From Candidatus Omnitrophota bacterium (GTDB taxonomy: Bacteria; Omnitrophota; Omnitrophia; Omnitrophales; JACROU01): a stretch of 13,509 nucleotides of DNA. The stretch spans positions 1 through 13,509 of the forward strand of contig JACQQR010000142.1 of assembly GCA_016206875.1 (NCBI GenBank), written 5' to 3'. Of the stretch, positions 5,949 to 11,104 are shown one piece after another. Numbering within the stretch: the stretch's first letter is position 1; each line of letters starts with the position of its first letter. A model generated the notes under the pieces. That model was given only the letters and a program-made list of their open reading frames with translations. It was not told the origin of the DNA and did not search any database. The translations under genes were made by a program, and so were the position numbers.

Positions 5949-6686
5949 ATGCTTGAAATTAACAATCTGCATGTTTCAGTCAATAACGTGGAAATTCTGA
6001 AGGGAATCAATTTAACCGTTCGTGCCGGCGAAATTCATGCCATCATGGGTCCCAACGGTTCGGGAAAAAGCACGCTGGCCAAAACATTGGCCGGACATCC
6101 GGCTTTTCAGGTAACAAAAGGAGATGTGCATTACGAAGGCAAAAATCTTTTGGAAATGTCTCCGGATGAGCGCGCCCGCGAAGGCATGTTTTTGGCCTTC
6201 CAGTATCCCGTGGAAATTGCGGGTGTGAACAACGCCTACTTTTTGCGCGCGGCATTGAATGAAACGCGCGCGGCACGCGGCCAAGAAGAGCTGGACGCGG
6301 CCGACTTTCTGGAGCTGCTCAAGGAAAAGCTGAAAATTGTGGAGATGGATCCGGGATTTATCAATCGTCCGGTGAACGAAGGTTTTTCAGGCGGCGAGAA
6401 AAAGCGCAATGAAATTCTGCAGATGGCGGTGCTGGAACCCAAGCTCGGCATTCTGGACGAAACGGATTCGGGGCTGGATATTGATGCGCTGAAAATTGTT
6501 GCGGATGGCGTCAATAAACTCATGCGGCCGGACAGGGCTATTTTACTGGTAACGCATTATCAGCGCCTGCTCAACTACATTGTGCCGGATTTTGTGCACG
6601 TGCTGGTGAACGGAAAAATCGTGCGTTCCGGCGCCAAAGATCTGGCGCTTGCTTTGGAAGAAAAAGGATATGACTGGGTGCGGTAA
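5949..6686 (+). CDS. sufC: Fe-S cluster assembly ATPase SufC
   Basis: SufC is the ABC-type ATPase that binds SufB and SufD and drives the conformational change for cluster assembly. The 245-residue length is normal. It shows Walker A GPNGSGKST (34-42), Q-loop Q85 (LAFQYP), the ABC signature FSGGEKKR (146-153), Walker B LGILDE with E171, the D-loop region SGLD, and switch histidine H203 (LVTHYQ). DETDSGLDIDAL is characteristic of SufC rather than of transport ATPases, and no membrane component is encoded nearby. AAGGAG (5935-5940) lies eight bases before the start. The gene is followed by a hairpin repeat before sufD. Confidence 0.97.
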   Translation: MLEINNLHVSVNNVEILKGINLTVRAGEIHAIMGPNGSGKSTLAKTLAGHPAFQVTKGDVHYEGKNLLEMSPDERAREGMFLAFQYPVEIAGVNNAYFLRAALNETRAARGQEELDAADFLELLKEKLKIVEMDPGFINRPVNEGFSGGEKKRNEILQMAVLEPKLGILDETDSGLDIDALKIVADGVNKLMRPDRAILLVTHYQRLLNYIVPDFVHVLVNGKIVRSGAKDLALALEEKGYDWVR

Positions 6687-6688
6687 AA

Positions 6689-6738
6689 GGGTAGGTGTCA
6701 AAACAAGATGCCAGCCTACGCTGGCATGACACCCACCC
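6689..6738. repeat. Palindromic repeat at the sufC/sufD junction
   Basis: Outer arms 6689-6700 (GGGTAGGTGTCA) and 6727-6738 (TGACACCCACCC) match at 11 of 12 positions. The inner arms are ATGCCAGC (6708-6715) and GCTGGCAT (6720-6727), with a four-base loop and a seven-base asymmetric bulge (aaacaag) on the left. The core belongs to the widespread ATGCCAGC...GCTGGCATGAC type of dispersed palindrome and differs in sequence from the other two repeats in this operon. It begins two bases after the sufC stop. No run of T follows, so it is unlikely to be an efficient terminator. Confidence 0.8.
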
Positions 6739-6788
6739 TGAACGGTAACCGTTGGGATGACACATGGACTAAGTTGGAAAGTAATTTT

Positions 6789-8102
6789 ATGACTACGATG
6801 CTTCAAACTAATTTCTCAAAAATGTTTCAAACTTTATTGGCTCAAAAAAACGAGCCGGGGTGGCTTACTGCCTTGCGTCGTGAGGCCATGGAATCCTTTG
6901 AATTAATCGGGCTGCCCACGCAAGAAGAGGAAGACTGGCGCTACACGAATGTGCAGCCCATCTTTAGCCAGGAATATCAGCCGGAAAGCGCACGCACGCA
7001 AGACCCGATTGATATGAACCGCCTGGAACTCGGCAATTATCAGTGGCACCGGCTGGTTTTTGTAAATGGAAATTTTTCGAAGGAACTTTCTTCTCTCGAA
7101 AATATGCCCAAAGGGGTTGTCATCCAAAGCCTGGCTCAAGCGCTTCAAGAGGGGGCGCCGGCGCTGGAGGCGCAGATTAAAAAAAGCACGCCCGCCCAAA
7201 TGAACGCTTTTGGCGCGCTTAATTTGGCTTTGTTTCAAGACGGGGCATTCATTCATATTCCGGAGAAAACCAAGGTGGAAATCCCCCTCCATGTTTTGTT
7301 CGTTTCCCATCGTTGCGGATCGGCCCATGAACCTGTCATGGCGAATGTAAAAAATATTATTCTGGCAGGGGCCGGAAGTGCGGCCACGATTGTCACTAGT
7401 TTCTTATCGCTCGAGGATTTTTTGTACTTCAACAATGTATCCACGGACGTGTTTCTTGCGCCCGGCGCTTCCGTGGATTTTTATGACGATCAAAAAGAAA
7501 GTATTCAGGCCTTTCATATGGCTTCCGCAAAAGTTCATTTAGAAAAAGACGCCCGATTTCATTCCACTTCGGTTGCGCTGGGGGCCTCTATTTCAAGGAA
7601 TGATCTTCATCTGGATTTAGACGCGGAAGGGGCGGTGTGCGATTTAAAGGGGATTTATTTTGCCACGGGGTATCAGCATGTGGACAATCATTTGTTCATT
7701 GACCACAAAAAACCGCGGGGCACAAGCAAGCAGCTTTATAAGGGGATTCTGGACGGCCACGCCTCCGGGGCTTTCAGCGGGAAAATTTTGATTCGCGAAG
7801 GCGCCCAGCAAACCGATGCTGAGCAGGTGAATAAAAATTTGCTGCTTTCCGATTTTGCAAAAGCCGACACCAAGCCGCAGCTAGAGATTTTTGCCGATGA
7901 CGTGAAGGCCACGCATGGCGCGGCCATCGGCCAATTGAACGAAGAGGAAATTTTTTATTTAAGGAGCCGGGGAATGCGCGAAGACAATGCGTGTTCTCTG
8001 CTCACGTTCGGGTTTGCCAGCGATTTGGTGGAAAAAATTACGCTGGCGCCGATTCGCTGGGAGCTCGATCGCGTTTTTTGGACGCGGCTCCAGGAAAAAT
8101 AG
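6789..8102 (+). CDS. sufD: Fe-S cluster assembly protein SufD
   Basis: SufD is a paralogue of SufB that completes the SufBC2D scaffold and takes part in iron acquisition and cluster formation. From ATG 6789 the protein is 437 residues, the usual size. The N-terminal segment (FELIGLPTQEEEDWRYTNVQPIF) and the C-terminal signature are clear; H376 in the KATHGAAIGQLNEEE motif corresponds to the E. coli H360 residue important for assembly. The frame is open further upstream to 6708, but those codons translate a palindromic repeat and have no RBS. GGAAAG (6776-6781) lies seven bases before 6789, a modest RBS. Sequence is less conserved than SufB, as usual for SufD. The sufS start follows seven bases after the stop. 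Confidence 0.95.
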   Translation: MTTMLQTNFSKMFQTLLAQKNEPGWLTALRREAMESFELIGLPTQEEEDWRYTNVQPIFSQEYQPESARTQDPIDMNRLELGNYQWHRLVFVNGNFSKELSSLENMPKGVVIQSLAQALQEGAPALEAQIKKSTPAQMNAFGALNLALFQDGAFIHIPEKTKVEIPLHVLFVSHRCGSAHEPVMANVKNIILAGAGSAATIVTSFLSLEDFLYFNNVSTDVFLAPGASVDFYDDQKESIQAFHMASAKVHLEKDARFHSTSVALGASISRNDLHLDLDAEGAVCDLKGIYFATGYQHVDNHLFIDHKKPRGTSKQLYKGILDGHASGAFSGKILIREGAQQTDAEQVNKNLLLSDFAKADTKPQLEIFADDVKATHGAAIGQLNEEEIFYLRSRGMREDNACSLLTFGFASDLVEKITLAPIRWELDRVFWTRLQEK

Positions 8103-8109
8103 CGATTCT

Positions 8110-9354
8110 ATGACTATGCAACGTGATACAAAAGAAAGATTGGATGTCGCAAAAATCCGCCTGGATTTTCCCGCGCTGGCTCAGGAGGTGCACGGGCACG
8201 CCCTTGTCTACTTGGACAACGCCGCAACCGCTCAAAAGCCGCAATGCGTCATCGACACGCTCAACCGGTATTACAGCCTGGAAAACGCCAATATTCACCG
8301 GGGCATTCATTATCTGAGCCAGCAAGCCACCGACGCTTACGATGAGGCGCGTGAAAAAATAGCGCGATTTTTAGGCGCCCGCGAGGCGCGCGAAATCATT
8401 TTTGTGCGCGGCACCACCGAGGCGGTTAATTTAGTGGCGCAAAGTTACGGCCGTCCTTCTTTTAGGCCCGGGGATGAAATTTTGATCACCGCCATGGAGC
8501 ATCATTCGAATATCGTGCCCTGGCAAATGTTGGCGGAGCAAACCGGCGCGCGCGTTGTGATTGCGCCTATCGATGACCGCGGTGAATTAATTTGGAGTGA
8601 GTTTGAAAAACGCCTGGGCAAGAAAACGAAAATTGTTTCTCTCGCGCATATCTCAAACGCCTTGGGCACCATCAATCCCGTCACAAAAATCATTCAAGCC
8701 GCTCATGCGCTTGGCGTTCCGGTGCTTGTCGACGGCGCTCAATCGGCTCCGCATATTCGGGTCAATGTTCAAGAAATGGATTGTGATTTTTTCGCTTTCT
8801 CCGGCCATAAATTATACGGCCCCACGGGAATCGGAGCGCTTTATGGCAAGGCGGCGCTGCTTGAGGCTATGCCTCCGTATCAGAGCGGGGGAGACATGAT
8901 CAGCGCCGTGACTTTTGAGAAAACGGTTTACAATAAAATTCCCTTCAAGTTTGAAGCGGGAACGCCGCATATTGCCGGTGTGATTGGACTGGGCGCAGCC
9001 GTGGATTACGTTTCCCGTTTGGGGCTGGAGGCAATTGCTCAATATGAGCATGAGCTTTTGGAGTACGGCACAAAGAAGCTCGAGGCGATCGACGGTCTTC
9101 GTTTTATCGGTACGGCGCGAGAAAAATCCGCGATTCTTTCTTTTGTGCTCGCATCGGCTCATCCGCACGATATCGGAACTATTCTGGATCAAGAAGGCGT
9201 GGCCATCCGGGCCGGCCATCATTGCGCCATGCCCGTTATGGAACGCTTCGGGGTGCCGGCCACCGCGCGTGCCTCATTTGCTTTTTACAACACAAAAGAA
9301 GAAATCGACGCCCTGGTGCGCGGCATTTATAAAGTGAAGGAAATATTTCAATAG
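8110..9354 (+). CDS. sufS: Cysteine desulfurase SufS (group II)
   Basis: SufS is a PLP enzyme that takes sulfur from L-cysteine as a persulfide and leaves alanine. The protein is 414 residues, normal for the group. The PLP lysine is K234 (AFSGHKLYGPTG), the catalytic cysteine is C372 in RAGHHCAMPV, and DNAATAQKP, TTEAVNLVAQSYG and MEHHSNIVPWQ complete the fold signature. The RxGHHCAMP loop marks group II enzymes, which need a partner such as SufU or SufE to accept the persulfide; here sufU is directly downstream. The frame stays open back to 7987 inside sufD; 8110 is chosen because family homology begins just after it. The RBS is weak (AGGA about 13 bases away), so translation may be coupled to sufD. 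Confidence 0.97.
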   Translation: MTMQRDTKERLDVAKIRLDFPALAQEVHGHALVYLDNAATAQKPQCVIDTLNRYYSLENANIHRGIHYLSQQATDAYDEAREKIARFLGAREAREIIFVRGTTEAVNLVAQSYGRPSFRPGDEILITAMEHHSNIVPWQMLAEQTGARVVIAPIDDRGELIWSEFEKRLGKKTKIVSLAHISNALGTINPVTKIIQAAHALGVPVLVDGAQSAPHIRVNVQEMDCDFFAFSGHKLYGPTGIGALYGKAALLEAMPPYQSGGDMISAVTFEKTVYNKIPFKFEAGTPHIAGVIGLGAAVDYVSRLGLEAIAQYEHELLEYGTKKLEAIDGLRFIGTAREKSAILSFVLASAHPHDIGTILDQEGVAIRAGHHCAMPVMERFGVPATARASFAFYNTKEEIDALVRGIYKVKEIFQ

Positions 9355-9431
9355 TTGAATAACCAAAGGGGCTGTTCTCCAAAAGAGAAACGTCCCTATA
9401 CACTATACCTGTACACTACACAAGGCGGCCT

Positions 9432-9878
9432 ATGAGCGAAATCAATGAACTCTATCAAGAGATGATTCTTGATCACACCAAAAGCCCGCGGAATTATAAA
9501 GCGCTTCCAACCTCCAACCGCCGCATGGAAGGCTACAATCCTCTTTGCGGCGACCGCTATACTGTGTACCTCGATTTGGCGGATGATGTGATTCGTGACA
9601 TTAGCTTTCAAGGTTCGGGTTGCGCGATTTCAAAATCTTCTGCGTCCATGATGACGCAGGCGGTGAAGGGAAAAACGACTGAGGAAGCGCGCCGGCTGTT
9701 TCAAGAATTTCATAAAATGATTACCGGCGTAACGGAATATAATAAAAATTTGATCGGGAAACTGACTGTGTTCCAAGGCGTTTCGGAATTTCCGGTGCGT
9801 GTAAAATGCGCCACGCTGGGATGGCATACGCTCGCTGCCGCATTAACCGGCAATGAGAAAACGGTGAGTACGGAATAA
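9432..9878 (+). CDS. sufU: Zinc-dependent sulfur transfer protein SufU
   Basis: SufU accepts persulfide sulfur from SufS and passes it on for cluster assembly. The 148-residue protein has the conserved C39 and D41 (NPLCGD), C64 (GSGCAIS) and C126 (VKCATLGWHT), equivalent to the zinc and sulfur-transfer residues C41, D43, C66 and C128 of Bacillus SufU. The segment between C64 and C126 is long (61 residues), containing the insertion that separates SufU from IscU. No SufE gene is seen in the window, so this is the SufSU pairing. The 77-base gap after sufS holds a possible weak stem (GGGG at 9368, CCC at 9394) and an imperfect duplication of TACACTA. AAGGCGG just before the start is a fair RBS. 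Confidence 0.95.
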   Translation: MSEINELYQEMILDHTKSPRNYKALPTSNRRMEGYNPLCGDRYTVYLDLADDVIRDISFQGSGCAISKSSASMMTQAVKGKTTEEARRLFQEFHKMITGVTEYNKNLIGKLTVFQGVSEFPVRVKCATLGWHTLAAALTGNEKTVSTE

Positions 9879-9884
9879 ACCTTT

Positions 9885-9973
9885 GTCATTCCCGCGAAAG
9901 CGGGAATCCAGTGACTTTTTCGTTACGCCAAAGAAAGGCAAAGTCACTGGACCCCCGCTTTCGCGGGGGTGAC
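9885..9973. repeat. 89-bp double-hairpin repeat (REP/MITE-like) between sufU and sufT
   Basis: The arms 9885-9918 and 9940-9973 are near-complete inverted repeats. Each arm also folds on itself: CCCGCGAAAGCGGG on the left and CCCCCGCTTTCGCGGGGG on the right. The ends GTCATTCCCG and CGGGGGTGAC and the inner AGTGACTTT/AAAGTCACT are typical of a dispersed bacterial element. It contains no ORF. It starts six bases after the sufU stop and lies 55 bases before the sufT ATG. Confidence 0.88.
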
Positions 9974-10028
9974 ATAGCAGCTACGGCCCTGCACGTTGAC
10001 AAGAAGTAAGGCAAGATAGGAGAACGTT

Positions 10029-10580
10029 ATGAACCCGAATGAAGAAATCGAGTTAACGCGCGATGTCGAAGCCACACGTATTCCCGAAGGCACCCGGATT
10101 TCGCTTTCCAAGGGTATGTGCGTGCGCATCACGCAAGCGTTAGGCGACACATTCTCCGTGTTTACGGAGCAAGGCTATATGTGCCGCATTGAGGGCAAAG
10201 ATGCCGATGCCATCGGAAAAGAAATTCCCAAGGCTGTCGAAGAGGCGATGAATCCGCCACGGGATATGCCGCTTGAAAAATTAATTGAGAATCAGCTTCG
10301 CACTTGCTACGACCCTGAAATTCCCGTGAATATTTTAGATCTCGGATTGGTGTATTCCCAACGTATCACGGCGGCGCCGGAAGGCGGGCACCGGGTGGAG
10401 ATTGAAATGACGCTTACAGCGCCCGGCTGCGGCATGGGACCCGTGCTGCAAAACGAGGTCGAGAATAAGCTTAAATATCTCCCCGGAGTCAAAGAGCTGG
10501 ATGTGCGGCTGGTGTTTGACCCGCCCTGGGGCCCCGACCGCATGTCCGATGCCGCCAAACTCCAGCTCGGCATGATGTAA
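10029..10580 (+). CDS. sufT: Fe-S cluster maturation protein SufT (DUF59/MIP18)
   Basis: SufT belongs to the SUF-associated MIP18-like proteins thought to help deliver clusters to apo-proteins. It is not a core scaffold. The protein has 183 residues. Residues 1-70 form the N-terminal domain specific to SufT (LTRDVEATRIPEGTRISLSK; FTEQGYMCRIEGKDADAIG). Residues 82-183 are DUF59, with DPEIPVNILDLGLVY (95-109), TAPGCGMG including C134, and the ending FDPPWGPDRMSDAAKLQLGM typical of this family. AGGAGA (10018-10023) gives a good RBS. It is the last gene of the operon and the second DUF59-bearing protein, after Mrp. The strong terminator begins five bases after its stop. Confidence 0.95.
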   Translation: MNPNEEIELTRDVEATRIPEGTRISLSKGMCVRITQALGDTFSVFTEQGYMCRIEGKDADAIGKEIPKAVEEAMNPPRDMPLEKLIENQLRTCYDPEIPVNILDLGLVYSQRITAAPEGGHRVEIEMTLTAPGCGMGPVLQNEVENKLKYLPGVKELDVRLVFDPPWGPDRMSDAAKLQLGMM

Positions 10581-10585
10581 TAATA

Positions 10586-10629
10586 GAAAAAGTGACTGTC
10601 ACTTTAGTGACTGTCACTTTTTCCTTTTT
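10586..10629 (+). terminator. Rho-independent terminator of the suf operon
   Basis: GAAAAAGTGAC-T-GTCAC pairs with GTGAC-T-GTCACTTTTTC around a TTTA loop, a stem of 16 base pairs with a single T-T mismatch (10586-10623). It is followed by a further T-rich run to 10629. The A-rich 5' side means it could also stop transcription on the other strand. The motif GTGACTGTCAC is present twice in direct orientation within it. It comes directly after sufT, marking the operon end. Confidence 0.88.
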
Positions 10630-10652
10630 AAATACTGCTTAAGTAATTCCCC

Positions 10653-10682
10653 TTGCAGAACGATACTCTCAGGGATTATAAA
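10653..10682 (+). promoter_or_regulatory. Candidate promoter of the SWIB gene
   Basis: TTGCAG (10653-10658) and TATAAA (10677-10682), spacing 18 bases, follow the suf terminator. This would give a leader of about 50 bases before the ATG at 10740. It supports independent transcription of the SWIB gene. Motif match only. Confidence 0.45.
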
Positions 10683-10739
10683 GAGTTCTGGAGTGTTATT
10701 GAATCTTCACATAGAAGCCCTTTTAAGGAGGATTAAGTT

Positions 10740-10994
10740 ATGCCAAGAGGAAATCCAGCATTATCCAAGCCGTTGAATGTCAGTGCCGATTTGGAAGCCG
10801 TAGTAGGCAAGGGTCCTATGGCCCGTGGCCAGGTAGTCAAGAAGTTGTGGGAATATATTAAAAAGAATGGACTTCAGGATAGCGTTAATAGACGCAACAT
10901 CAATGCCGATGACAAACTGAAAATCGTGTTTGGCGGAAAAGGCCAAGTCAACATGTTTGAAATGACGAAGCTTGTTTCCAAGCACCTGTCGTAA
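10740..10994 (+). CDS. SWIB/MDM2-domain protein, bacterial stand-alone form
   Basis: An 84-residue protein that is almost entirely a SWIB domain, a fold known from eukaryotic chromatin-remodelling subunits and from small proteins of Chlamydiae and some other bacteria. The pattern is LSKPLNVSADLEAVVG, then RGQVVKKLWEYIKKNGLQD, RRNINADDKLKIVFGG and FEMTKLVSKHL, which are the expected helices and central motif. It is basic and cytosolic, with no signal peptide. In chlamydiae such proteins have been discussed as nucleoid or DNA-associated, and one is fused to topoisomerase I; the role here is not established. A strong RBS AAGGAGG (10725-10731) lies eight bases before the start, suggesting high expression. 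Confidence 0.93.
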   Translation: MPRGNPALSKPLNVSADLEAVVGKGPMARGQVVKKLWEYIKKNGLQDSVNRRNINADDKLKIVFGGKGQVNMFEMTKLVSKHLS

Positions 10995-10998
10995 ATCC

Positions 10999-11102
10999 AG
11001 TCGATAGTGGATAGTCGATAGTCGGTAGAAAAGCGGCGGTCAATAGAAGAAAGTTTTTGTTTGCACTATCGACTACCCACTATCGACTATCGACCGCTTT
11101 TC
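10999..11102. repeat. Large inverted repeat with alternative hairpins, between SWIB and aminopeptidase genes
   Basis: Arms 10999-11022 and 11065-11088 are inverted copies, 24 bases each with one mismatch, built of the unit GTCGATAGT repeated with variations. In addition GAAAAGCGG (11028-11036, in the loop) is complementary to CCGCTTTTC (11094-11102, outside the right arm). The two pairings cannot form together, so the element has alternative folds. The second fold resembles a weak terminator but lacks a long T run. It starts five bases after the SWIB stop and ends two bases before the aminopeptidase start. Probably a dispersed repeat. Confidence 0.8.
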
Positions 11103-11104
11103 CC

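Noticed and set aside
6708..6788. Upstream extension of SufD from ATG 6708
   Set aside because: The extra 27 codons translate a palindromic repeat, have no RBS and no resemblance to SufD.
7987..8109. Upstream extension of SufS overlapping sufD
   Set aside because: The segment is an out-of-frame reading of the conserved SufD C-terminus; SufS homology begins after 8110.
9996..10001. TTGACA before sufT as an internal promoter
   Set aside because: No acceptable -10 element follows at 16-18 bases; the region there is the sufT RBS.
10999..11094. Tandem GTCGATAGT units as a CRISPR array
   Set aside because: Units are under 10 bases and adjacent, with no spacers of regular length and no cas genes; the arrangement is an inverted repeat.
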